From Paractinoplanes rishiriensis (GTDB taxonomy: Bacteria; Actinomycetota; Actinomycetes; Mycobacteriales; Micromonosporaceae), in NCBI RefSeq assembly GCF_016862375.1, contig NZ_BOMV01000089.1, forward strand, positions 51,301 through 115,300: DNA of 64,000 nucleotides, in the 5' to 3' direction. Numbering within the stretch: position 1 is the first letter of the stretch; every line of letters starts with the position of its first letter. The notes below the pieces were generated by a model. That model saw only the letters and a program-made list of their open reading frames with translations, did no database searches and was not told where the DNA came from. This document shows positions 26,695 to 34,666 of this stretch, piece by piece. A program made the translations under genes and the position numbers.

Positions 26695-27052
26695 TCCCGC
26701 AGCGCCCGCGGGGTCGTCCCCTTCGTGCAGCGCCAGCGGTTCCCGGAATGCCACGTCGCGATCTTGTCGAAGTCCCGTTCTGCAGGCACCAGAAGTCAAC
26801 ATGATCGCGGCGGCGCCTGCTCCCTATTTCGACCGTGTGGAATTGAGTGTTGTGGGGTGCCGGATTTGCACAAGATCGCGGTGGCGGGCGTCCTTGGTCT
26901 CGATCCTGGGGGATGGCGCTCGGCGGGCACCGGGATTCGACAACACTGCGGTTTCGTTCGGATCTTGTGGGGCCGGGTCTTCGCTGGAAGCGGCAATTCC
27001 CGACGCTCGCGATGTGACGGCGGCGGGTCGTGCACCGCCCGGAGCGGCATTG
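26695..27052. other. Intergenic region with short inverted repeats, no gene seen
   Basis: These 358 bases separate two genes that converge here and show no credible coding frame. CGCGATCTTG (26757-26766) recurs as its complement CAAGATCGCG (26871-26880), with partial copies at 26801 (ATGATCGCGG) and near 26960 (GGATCTTGTG). This may be a dispersed intergenic repeat of this genome; no terminator hairpin is obvious. Confidence 0.4.
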
Positions 27053-27397
27053 TCAGGAAACCGCGTACTCGTCCACCAAGCCGGCCAGAATCTCCCTCGT
27101 CCGGTGCAGCGCCTCGATCTGCTCCTCCACCCGCGCCAACTCGTCCCGCAACCGGGCCGCGAGCCACGGAGTCCGGATCGCCTCGTCCGTGATGCACGGC
27201 ATCACGTCGTGGATCGTCGTGCTGTTCAGGCCCGCCCTCAGCAGCGACTGGATCAGCGCCACCCGCTCCACAGCATCGTCGGGATAGTGCCGCTGCCCGC
27301 CCGCGCTGCGATCGCTCGCCAGCAGGCCCTGCTCCTCGTAATACCGCAGCGAGCGCGCACTCGCCCCGGTCGCCGCCGACAGATCCCCGATCCGCAT
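27053..27397 (-). CDS. MerR-family transcriptional regulator
   Basis: Short MerR regulator of 114 residues. The winged helix-turn-helix is MRIGDLSAATGASARSLRYYEEQGLLASDRSAGGQRHY, followed by the antiparallel coiled-coil helix (LRDELARVEEQIEALHRTREIL). There is almost no C-terminal ligand domain, and no conserved metal-binding cysteines. ATG 27397 has GGGAGA upstream; the longer open frame is antisense to the next gene. It is divergent from an Old Yellow Enzyme gene whose promoter has the long spacer and dyad typical of MerR control. Confidence 0.92.
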   Translation of the reverse strand: MRIGDLSAATGASARSLRYYEEQGLLASDRSAGGQRHYPDDAVERVALIQSLLRAGLNSTTIHDVMPCITDEAIRTPWLAARLRDELARVEEQIEALHRTREILAGLVDEYAVS

Positions 27398-27422
27398 CGA
27401 TGTCTCCCGTGTCACAGAACGC

Positions 27423-27454
27423 TTGCCCCTGACATCCGTGTGAGGTTTTACCGT
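27423..27454 (+). promoter_or_regulatory. MerR-type promoter of the Old Yellow Enzyme gene
   Basis: A -35 TTGCCC (27423-27428) and a -10 TACCGT (27449-27454) are separated by 20 bases, the overlong spacer that MerR activators untwist. Inside the spacer is the dyad CCTGACA-TCCG-TGTGAGG (27428-27445, one mismatch). The ATG is 7 bases after the -10, so the message is probably leaderless. Confidence 0.65.
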
Positions 27455-27460
27455 ACCGGC

Positions 27461-28483
27461 ATGACCGCGACGATGGCACCGCTGACCAGCCTCCTCGAGC
27501 CCGTGACGATCGCCGGACTGCCGCTGCGGGGGCGGTTCGCGATGGCGCCGATGACCCGGTATCACTCGCCGGGCGGGGTGCCGACCGCCGAGGTGGCCGC
27601 CTACTACCGGCGCCGCGCCGAGGGTGGCGTCGGGCTGATCATCACCGAGGGCATCCTGGTCGACCACCCGAGTGCCGGCCACGAGACCGACGTCCCGCGG
27701 CTGACCCGCGGCCCGGCCGAGCAGGGCTGGCGTCTCGTCACCAGCGAGGTGCACGCGGCCGGCGGGCGGATCGCGGCGCAACTCTGGCATCAGGGCAGTG
27801 AGCGCGGCCGCGACGCCTGGACTCCGATGAGCATGAAAGGCAAGGACTTCGAAATCCTGCTGAACGCGTACGCCGGCGGCGCGCGCACCGCCGTGCGGGC
27901 CGGCTTCGACGCGATCGAGATCCACGCCGCGCACGGCTACCTGCTCGACGAGTTCCTCTGGCCGCTGTCGAACCGCCGCACGGACCGGTACGGCGGCACC
28001 GTGCGGAACCGGGCCGCGTTCCCCGCCGAGGTGATCCGCGCGGTCCGCCACGAGATGCCGGCGGGCATGCCGCTGGTCGTCCGGTTCTCGCAGTTCAAGG
28101 AGCGCGACTTCGGCGCCCGGATCGCGGACACGCCGGCCGAGCTCGCCACCGTCCTGGACAGCTTCGTGACGGCCGGCGCCGACGTCCTGCACGCCTCGCA
28201 GCGCCGGTTCTGGGAGCCGGCCTTCGACGGCGACCGGCGCAATCTCGCCGGCTGGGCCAAGCACCTCACCGGCCTGCCCACGATCACCGTCGGGTCGGTC
28301 GGGCTGCACCACGACCCGGCGCGGCTGGCCGAGCTGGCGGCCCGCCGGGAGGACGGCGAGTTCGACCTGGTCGCGCTCGGTCGCATCCTCCTCGGCAACC
28401 CGGGCTGGGTGCGGCTGGCGGCCTCGGGACGGTTCGGGGAGATCCGGGACTACCGCAAGAGTGATGAGGAAACGTACTTCTGA
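27461..28483 (+). CDS. NADH:flavin oxidoreductase, Old Yellow Enzyme family
   Basis: FMN-dependent ene-reductase of 340 residues with a TIM-barrel fold. Visible marks are FAMAPMTRYHS (FMN region), GLIITEGILVDHPSAGH, AAQLWHQGSERG, the substrate-binding pair in IEIHAAHGYLLDEFLWPLSNRRTDRYGG, and the phosphate-binding end EFDLVALGRILLGNPGW. It reduces activated C=C bonds of electrophiles such as enals or quinone-like compounds. The divergent MerR gene and its dyad promoter imply induction by such compounds. No second domain with an iron-sulfur cluster is present, so it is the short OYE class. Confidence 0.9.
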   Translation: MTATMAPLTSLLEPVTIAGLPLRGRFAMAPMTRYHSPGGVPTAEVAAYYRRRAEGGVGLIITEGILVDHPSAGHETDVPRLTRGPAEQGWRLVTSEVHAAGGRIAAQLWHQGSERGRDAWTPMSMKGKDFEILLNAYAGGARTAVRAGFDAIEIHAAHGYLLDEFLWPLSNRRTDRYGGTVRNRAAFPAEVIRAVRHEMPAGMPLVVRFSQFKERDFGARIADTPAELATVLDSFVTAGADVLHASQRRFWEPAFDGDRRNLAGWAKHLTGLPTITVGSVGLHHDPARLAELAARREDGEFDLVALGRILLGNPGWVRLAASGRFGEIRDYRKSDEETYF

Positions 28484-28510
28484 GGTTGAAAAACCAGGTT
28501 AAATCGGGGC

Positions 28511-31500
28511 ATGACGCCCGAGGACGAGGTACGCGCCGCCCTGCGCTCATGGCGCGACGGCCTGGTCAACCTGGACGCGGGGAACCGGCTGATCAACTTC
28601 CGGCGGTCCGAGACCGGGATGGTGGAGATCGCGGGGCCGCCGCCGGCGGTGATCGTCGGGGCACTGCGGTCCGGCGGTGAGCACGGCTTCGCGGGGGAGG
28701 GCGAGTTCTTCCGGACCGGCCTCGCCCCGGCGGCGCTCGGGCCGGTGCTGCGCAAGCTGATGCGCAAGAGCCGCCAGGACTTCCTGGACCGGGGCGTGGA
28801 CGCGCTGCACCTGTCCATCGGCACCCTGCACTGGCAGGATGAGGACGACACCTCGTACACCAGCCCGATTTTGCTCTTGCCTGTCGAACTGACCGCGCAG
28901 GGGCCGGCCGACCTGCCCCGGCTGCGGGCCCGCGACGACGACCCGGTCGTCAACCCGGCCCTGGTGCTGCGGATGCGCCTGCTCGGCGTGCAGCTGCCGG
29001 CGGTGGATTCGCTGGTCACGCTGGATCTCGGGGAATTTCTGACCCGGGTACGAGCGGCGGTCGCCGGCCGGACCGGCTGGCACGCCGACGAGACCGTGCT
29101 GCTGAGCACGTTCAGCTTCCACAAGGAGGCCATGTACCGGGACCTGCACGACAACGAGGACCGCATCCTGGCGCACCCGCTGATCCGCGCGCTGGCCGCC
29201 CGGGACGCCGAACCCGGCTTCACCCCGATCGCGCCCGCCGACATCGACCGGCTGGCCCCGCCCGAGGACGTCCCGCTGGTGCTGGACGCCGACGCCTCGC
29301 AGCGGGCCTGCATCGCCGCGGCCGTCGCGGGACACAGCTTCGTGCTGGACGGGCCGCCCGGCACCGGCAAGTCGCAGACCATCGCCAACATGATCGGCTG
29401 CCTGCTCGCCGCCGGTAAGCGGGTGCTGTTCGTCTCGGAGAAGGCCGCCGCCCTCGAGGTGGTGCGCAACCGGCTGGCCGCCGCCGGTCTGGACGGCTGG
29501 CTGCTCGAACTGCACAGCCACAAGGCCACCCGTAAGGAGGTGGCGCGGGTGCTGGCCGCCGCGGCCGACGAGGCGCCGGCCCTGCCGCCCGGCGGTCCGG
29601 CGGGGGAGAGCCGCGAGGTCCGCGAGCGCCTGTCCGGGTACGCGGCGGCGATGAACGAGGTCCGCCAGCCGCTCGGCATCAGCCTGCACGAGCTGCTCGG
29701 CCGGTGCGCCCGGCTGTCCGGGGTGCCGGTGGCGCCCGCGCCGGACCCGGTGGCGCCCACCCCCGGCGCGCTGGCCCGGGTGCGCGACGCGGCCGACCGG
29801 CTGGCCCGCTCCTGGCGCCCGGCCGCGCAGGGCGACGCCTTCGGCTGGCGCGACGTCCAGGACCGCGACCCGCTGGACGGCCGGCTCCAGCGCGCCGAGC
29901 ACGCCCTGCGCGAACTGGCCCGGGCCACCGGGCGCAACGCGGGACTGGCCACCGCGTTCGGCCGCACCCGCCCGTCCGACGCCGGCCCGCTGGCCGCGCT
30001 CGCCGAGGCCGCCGCCAACCGGCCCGCGGGCGTGGCGGACGACTGGCTGACCGCGCCGACCCTGCAGCCGGTGCGCCGGGCGGCGGCCGACCGCAGCCGC
30101 CGGCTGGCCGGGGTGCGGCAGTGCCGGGCCGCCTGCCGGGACGCGGCCGGCGTGGACTGGGACGAGCTGCCCGAGCCGCGCGACCTGCCGGTCGTGGAGC
30201 CGCCCGAGCTGCGGCCGGAAGCCGTCGACCCGGCGCCGCTGACCGCCGCGGCGGCCGCCGCCCTGGCCGCCCGCTGCGCCGCCGACGCCGCCATGCTCGA
30301 CGACCGGCTGCGCGACCTGGCCCGGGTCACCGACGCGCTCACCCTGCCGGCCGCGGTCACCTTCGCCGACGTGTCCCGGGCGGTGGCGATCGCCGAGCTG
30401 GGCCGCCGCCCGCACCGGCCGGAGGCGTCCTGGTTCGAGGCCGGCGCGCCGGCCCGGGTGTCCGCCGCCGCGGCCGCGCTGCGCCGGGGCCTCGACACGC
30501 TGGCCGCGGCCGAGGGGCAGGCCCGCCGGTTCTTCCGGGAGACGGTGGTGGACCAGCCGGTGGAGCAGCTCGCCGACCGGCTCACCCGGGTGCACCGCGG
30601 GTGGCGCAAGCTGTTCGGCGCGTACCGCCGCGACTACGAGACGGTGGCCGCGCTCGCGCTGCCCTCGGTGTCGCCGGCCGACGCCGTGTCCCACCTGGGC
30701 ACGGCGATCGCCTGGCGGGCCGCGCGGCACGACCTGGCCGCGCTGGAGCGGGAGCACGCCGCCGCGCTGGGCCGGTACTGGCGGCGTGAGGCCACCGACT
30801 TCGGGGCCGTCCAGGAGGCCCTCCAGGTCGCGAACGACGTGCTGAGCTGGACCCCGCCGCAGGCCGTGCCCGCGGTCGTCGGGCACGTCTGCGCCGAGCA
30901 CCCGGACGACGGCCTGCTGCGTACCGCCGCCGCGGTGCAGGACGCGATCGCCCGGTGGCAGGCGGGCGCCCGGCCCGACCTGGCCCAGGGCAACGTGCGG
31001 GAGGCCGCCGCCTGGCTGCGCGCCAACGTGGAACCGCTGACCGCCGCGGCCGGGTACGTCACCGCGTTCGACGAGGCCACCGGCCGGGCCCTGGATCTCG
31101 CCACGGCCCGCCGGCTGGCCGCGCTGCGCCAGGCCGTGCTGGACGCCCGGCAGGCGCTGCCGGACGCCGCCGACGACGTGGACGAGTCCGCCGCGGCCGC
31201 CGCCGTCGAGTGGGCCGCCGCGGCCCGCCGGCTGGCCACCGGTGCCGACCGGCCGCTGACCGCGGCGCAGGCGTCCGCGCTGGCCGCCGCCCGCCCGCCC
31301 GGTGACCTGACCGCCCGGGTCACCACCTGGGAGCAGGCCCGGGACGCGGTGACCGGCGCATTCGCCGCGAACCGGCGGCCCGCGCTGGCCGCCGCGCTGG
31401 ACGACTACGGCCGCGGCGAGGCGCTGCTGGCCGGGCTGCGGGCGGACAGCAGCGGGCAGGACGAGTGGTTCACCCACCTGGCCGCCCGCGCCGAACTGGC

Positions 31501-33193
31501 CGGGTTCGGCCTGGACATGGCGGTCGACTTCTGCGCCGCCCAGCAGGTGCCGGCCGAGCAGATCCGGCCGGCGCTGGAGCGGGCGCTGCTGCGCGCCTGG
31601 GCCGACGAGATCCTGCACCGCGACGCACGGCTGCACCCGGTGCGCGCCGAGGAGCGCAGCCACCTGGTCGACGAGTTCCGGCAGCGCGACGCCGACCTGG
31701 TGGCGTCGGCGCCGCGCCGGATCGCCGAGGTGCTCACCGCCCGCCGCGCGGCCGGTCTGCCGGCCGAGGAGACCGGCCTGCTGCGCCGGGAGGGCATGAA
31801 AGAGGCAAGACATTTGGCCGTACGCGACCTCATCGCGCGCGCCCGCACCGCGGTGCTCGCCATGAAGCCGTGTTTCCTGATGTCGCCGCTCGCGGTCAGC
31901 CAGTACCTGCCGCCGGACCTCACCTTCGACGTGGTGCTGTTCGACGAGGCCTCCCAGGTGACCCCGGCCGACGCGATCAACTGCATCTACCGCGGCGCGG
32001 CCCTGGTCGCGGCCGGCGACGACAAGCAGTTGCCGCCCACCTCGTTCTTCGAGACCACGGTGGACTCGCGGGAGGCCGGCACCGACGTCACCGACTTCCA
32101 GTCCATCCTGGAGCTCGCCAAGGCGTGCGGCGCGTTCCCCGGCCTGGGTCTGTCCTGGCACTACCGCAGCCGGCACGAGGCGCTGATCGCGTTCGCCAAC
32201 CAGGCCTTCTACCAGGGCCGGCTGATCACCTTCCCGGCCGCCAACGCGGAGGGCCCGGACAGCGGGGTCGAGCTGATCCCGGCCGACGGCGTCTACCGCC
32301 GCGGCGCCGGGCGGGACAACCCGATCGAGGCCGAGGTGGTGGCCGCCCGGATCGTGCGCAGCCTCACCACCCGGCCGGACCTGTCGCTGGGCGTGGTCAC
32401 GTTCTCGGTGGCCCAGGCCGAGGCGATCGAGGCGGCCCTGGAGCGGGCCGGGCTGGAGGGGCTGGACGGCGACCGTCTGCACGGCTTCTTCGTCAAGAGC
32501 CTCGAGTCGGTGCAGGGCGACGAGCGCGACGTGATGATTTTCTCGATCGGGTACGGGTACGACGAGCACGGCCGGATGAGCACCAACTTCGGCGCGCTGA
32601 CCCGCCCGAACGGCTGGCGGCGGCTGAACGTGGCGATCACCCGGGCCCGGCAGCGGGTCGAGATCGTCACCTCGATCCGGGCCCGGGACATCCCCGAGGA
32701 CGCCCACGAGAGCGCCCGGCATCTGGCCGCGTACCTGGAGTTCGCGGAGCGCGGCAGCATCGCGGAGCCGGCGGTGGCCGGCGCCGAGGGACCGCTGGAG
32801 ACGTCGGTGCGCGAGACCGTCGAGTCCTGGGGCTACCGGGTGCGGCCCCGGATCGGCTCCGCCGGCTACCGCATCGACCTGGGCGTCTGCCACCCCGGAC
32901 AGCAGGGCGAGGTGTACGCGCTCGGCATCGAGTGCGACGGCGCCATGTACGCCGCCTGCCCGGCGGCCCGGGACCGCGACCGGCTGCGCGCCGAGGTTTT
33001 GCGCGACCTGGGCTGGAACCTGTACCGGGTGTGGGGGACCGCGTGGTACCGGGACCGGGCCGAGGAGGAGGGCCGGCTGCGCGCGGCGATCGAGAAGGCG
33101 GTCGCGGCGCAGCCTCCGCGGCCCGCCGAGGCACTGCCCGGCCGTGCCCCGTACCGCCGCCCCGACCTGCTCCAACCGGCCCCGGTATCCTGA
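28511..33193 (+). CDS. DUF4011-type superfamily 1 helicase with C-terminal MTES nuclease-like domain
   Basis: Large protein of 1,560 residues. The N-terminal DUF4011-type region (about 1-220, LRSWRDGLVNLDAGNRLINFR) leads into a split SF1 helicase. Walker A is DGPPGTGKSQT (about 280-290), a long helical Ala/Arg-rich insert follows (about 370-1060), and the rest of the motor is Walker B VVLFDEASQ (1141-1149), LSWHYRSRHEAL (about 1212), SVQGDERDVMIFSIG (about 1331) and NVAITRARQRVEIVTS (about 1372). The C-terminus (about 1432-1520) is a restriction-endonuclease-like MTES domain, with YRIDLGV, GIECDGAMYAA and DRDRLRAEVLRDLGWNLYRVW. Related helicase-nucleases are known in anti-phage systems. A -10-like TTAAAT (28499-28504) 7 bases before the ATG suggests a leaderless message. 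A WD40 gene follows. Confidence 0.88.
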   Translation: MTPEDEVRAALRSWRDGLVNLDAGNRLINFRRSETGMVEIAGPPPAVIVGALRSGGEHGFAGEGEFFRTGLAPAALGPVLRKLMRKSRQDFLDRGVDALHLSIGTLHWQDEDDTSYTSPILLLPVELTAQGPADLPRLRARDDDPVVNPALVLRMRLLGVQLPAVDSLVTLDLGEFLTRVRAAVAGRTGWHADETVLLSTFSFHKEAMYRDLHDNEDRILAHPLIRALAARDAEPGFTPIAPADIDRLAPPEDVPLVLDADASQRACIAAAVAGHSFVLDGPPGTGKSQTIANMIGCLLAAGKRVLFVSEKAAALEVVRNRLAAAGLDGWLLELHSHKATRKEVARVLAAAADEAPALPPGGPAGESREVRERLSGYAAAMNEVRQPLGISLHELLGRCARLSGVPVAPAPDPVAPTPGALARVRDAADRLARSWRPAAQGDAFGWRDVQDRDPLDGRLQRAEHALRELARATGRNAGLATAFGRTRPSDAGPLAALAEAAANRPAGVADDWLTAPTLQPVRRAAADRSRRLAGVRQCRAACRDAAGVDWDELPEPRDLPVVEPPELRPEAVDPAPLTAAAAAALAARCAADAAMLDDRLRDLARVTDALTLPAAVTFADVSRAVAIAELGRRPHRPEASWFEAGAPARVSAAAAALRRGLDTLAAAEGQARRFFRETVVDQPVEQLADRLTRVHRGWRKLFGAYRRDYETVAALALPSVSPADAVSHLGTAIAWRAARHDLAALEREHAAALGRYWRREATDFGAVQEALQVANDVLSWTPPQAVPAVVGHVCAEHPDDGLLRTAAAVQDAIARWQAGARPDLAQGNVREAAAWLRANVEPLTAAAGYVTAFDEATGRALDLATARRLAALRQAVLDARQALPDAADDVDESAAAAAVEWAAAARRLATGADRPLTAAQASALAAARPPGDLTARVTTWEQARDAVTGAFAANRRPALAAALDDYGRGEALLAGLRADSSGQDEWFTHLAARAELAGFGLDMAVDFCAAQQVPAEQIRPALERALLRAWADEILHRDARLHPVRAEERSHLVDEFRQRDADLVASAPRRIAEVLTARRAAGLPAEETGLLRREGMKEARHLAVRDLIARARTAVLAMKPCFLMSPLAVSQYLPPDLTFDVVLFDEASQVTPADAINCIYRGAALVAAGDDKQLPPTSFFETTVDSREAGTDVTDFQSILELAKACGAFPGLGLSWHYRSRHEALIAFANQAFYQGRLITFPAANAEGPDSGVELIPADGVYRRGAGRDNPIEAEVVAARIVRSLTTRPDLSLGVVTFSVAQAEAIEAALERAGLEGLDGDRLHGFFVKSLESVQGDERDVMIFSIGYGYDEHGRMSTNFGALTRPNGWRRLNVAITRARQRVEIVTSIRARDIPEDAHESARHLAAYLEFAERGSIAEPAVAGAEGPLETSVRETVESWGYRVRPRIGSAGYRIDLGVCHPGQQGEVYALGIECDGAMYAACPAARDRDRLRAEVLRDLGWNLYRVWGTAWYRDRAEEEGRLRAAIEKAVAAQPPRPAEALPGRAPYRRPDLLQPAPVS

Positions 33194-33238
33194 ATCTCGT
33201 CGATGCATTGGACATCTTGATCTTTCATGTCGACTGTA

Positions 33239-33267
33239 TTGACTCGGGTCGACTTGGTGTCCAGCAT
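33239..33267 (+). promoter_or_regulatory. Promoter inside the apparent 5' end of the WD40 gene
   Basis: A -35 TTGACT (33239-33244) and a -10 CAGCAT (33262-33267) are separated by 17 bases, with the expected transcription start at about 33274-33275, exactly at an in-frame GTG. The stretch 33195-33265 is unusually AT-rich. This argues that the WD40 gene starts leaderless at 33275. Confidence 0.5.
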
Positions 33268-33274
33268 TGTTCGC

Positions 33275-34666
33275 GTGACCGACGGAACAAGTGGCCCAGC
33301 GCACGCGGCGCCGGTCAGCTGCGTAGCTTTCCGCGCCGACGGCTGGCGCCTCGCCAGCGGGTCACACGACCGCAGCGTCATCGTCTGGGACACCAGCGAC
33401 GCGTCCCGGCCGTTTCTGCTCACCGAGTTCGGGCACCGCTCCGCGGTCACCGCCCTGGCGTTCAACCCGGCGGCCGCCGACCTGCTGGCCACCGGCGCCG
33501 CGGACGGCACGGTCGGGGTGTGGCGGGTCGTCGACGACCGGCCGCCGTCGCAGATGAAGGTCCTGGCCGGACACCCCGGCGTGGTGACCGGCGTGGCCTG
33601 GATGCCCGACGGCCAGCACCTGCTCTGCCTCATCGACGACAGCCGGGCCGCGGTCTGGAACGCGTTCGACGAGAGCTACCTCGGCGAACTCGACGACTGC
33701 GTGCGGCTCGCGGTCAGCCCGCACGGCCTGGTCGCCACGGTCGGCGCCGACGGCCTGGTGGCGGTCCGCGACCTGTGGCGCGACCCGGGCCGCATCACCT
33801 ACCTGCCGACCGCCACGGTCGAGGACTGCGCCTGGTCGCCGGACGGCACCACGCTCGCGCTGGCCGGCGGCGACGGCTCGCTGGAACTGCTGGACGCGAG
33901 CCTGGCTCCGGTGCGCTCACTGCGGCTCGGCGACGCCCCGCTGCGCGGCGTCACCTGGTCGGCCGACGGCCGGAGCCTGATCGCCGCCACCTACGACCCG
34001 GCACTGCTGTCGCTGGACACCACCGGCCGGCCACAGTGGCGCCGCACCGACGACCGGCTGTGGCCGCGTTCGCTCGCGGTCGGCGGCAGCGCGATCGCGG
34101 CTGCCACCTTCGGCCGCCGCCCGCACCTGCTCGACCTGGCCACCGGCGCCGGGGCCGGGCTGCCGCCGAGCACCCAGCCGGCCGACCCGGTGGCCCCGTT
34201 CCGCGACGGCGTGGTCTCGGCCACCGGCCGCATCGTCACGATCGGCCCGGCCGGCACCCGCCAGCCGCTGTGGCAGCACGACAGCCGGGTGACCGCGGTG
34301 GCCACCGTGGACGACCGCCTGGTCGCGTCGGCCGCGCACCGCACCATCCGGGTGCACGTGCTGTCCGACGGCGACCTGACCGGGGAACGCGCCATCACCC
34401 TGCACGCCCCCGAACCGGTCAAGGCGGTGGCCGTGCTCGGCACCCCCGAGGCACCGGTGGTGGTCGCCGCCTCGTACGACTTCCGCCTTTACTCCTGGGG
34501 GCTGGACTGGACGGCCCGGCCCACCGGCCCGCGGCTGATCGGCGAGTTCGCGTACGGCATCGCCGCCCTCACCCGCCTGGACCGGCACCGGCTCACCGCC
34601 ACCGACCACCGCGGCGAGCTGGCCATTCTGGCGCTGGGCCCGGACGGCGCACTGAACGCCGGCTAG
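33275..34666 (+). CDS. WD40 beta-propeller repeat protein
   Basis: Cytoplasmic protein of about 463 residues composed of WD40-type repeats. The N-terminal blades are clear: VSCVAFRADGWRLASGSHDRSVIVWD, VTALAFNPAAADLLATGAADGTVGVWR and VTGVAWMPDGQHLLCLIDDSRAAVWN. Later blades decay (CAWSPDGTTLALAGGDGSLELL, GVTWSADGRSLIAATYD). No enzymatic domain is fused. GTG 33275 is preferred because of the promoter before it; ATG 33227 would add 16 residues from AT-rich sequence. It follows the helicase-nuclease and converges on the subtilase gene with a four-base overlap of stop codons. A scaffold or sensor role is likely. Confidence 0.88.
   Translation: MTDGTSGPAHAAPVSCVAFRADGWRLASGSHDRSVIVWDTSDASRPFLLTEFGHRSAVTALAFNPAAADLLATGAADGTVGVWRVVDDRPPSQMKVLAGHPGVVTGVAWMPDGQHLLCLIDDSRAAVWNAFDESYLGELDDCVRLAVSPHGLVATVGADGLVAVRDLWRDPGRITYLPTATVEDCAWSPDGTTLALAGGDGSLELLDASLAPVRSLRLGDAPLRGVTWSADGRSLIAATYDPALLSLDTTGRPQWRRTDDRLWPRSLAVGGSAIAAATFGRRPHLLDLATGAGAGLPPSTQPADPVAPFRDGVVSATGRIVTIGPAGTRQPLWQHDSRVTAVATVDDRLVASAAHRTIRVHVLSDGDLTGERAITLHAPEPVKAVAVLGTPEAPVVVAASYDFRLYSWGLDWTARPTGPRLIGEFAYGIAALTRLDRHRLTATDHRGELAILALGPDGALNAG

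Noticed and set aside
26690..26760. Minus-strand peptide resembling the end of an AraC-type domain (KGTTPRALRDQ)
   Set aside because: Only about ten residues are suggestive, no helix-turn-helix precedes them, and the region overlaps the end of the winged-helix gene.
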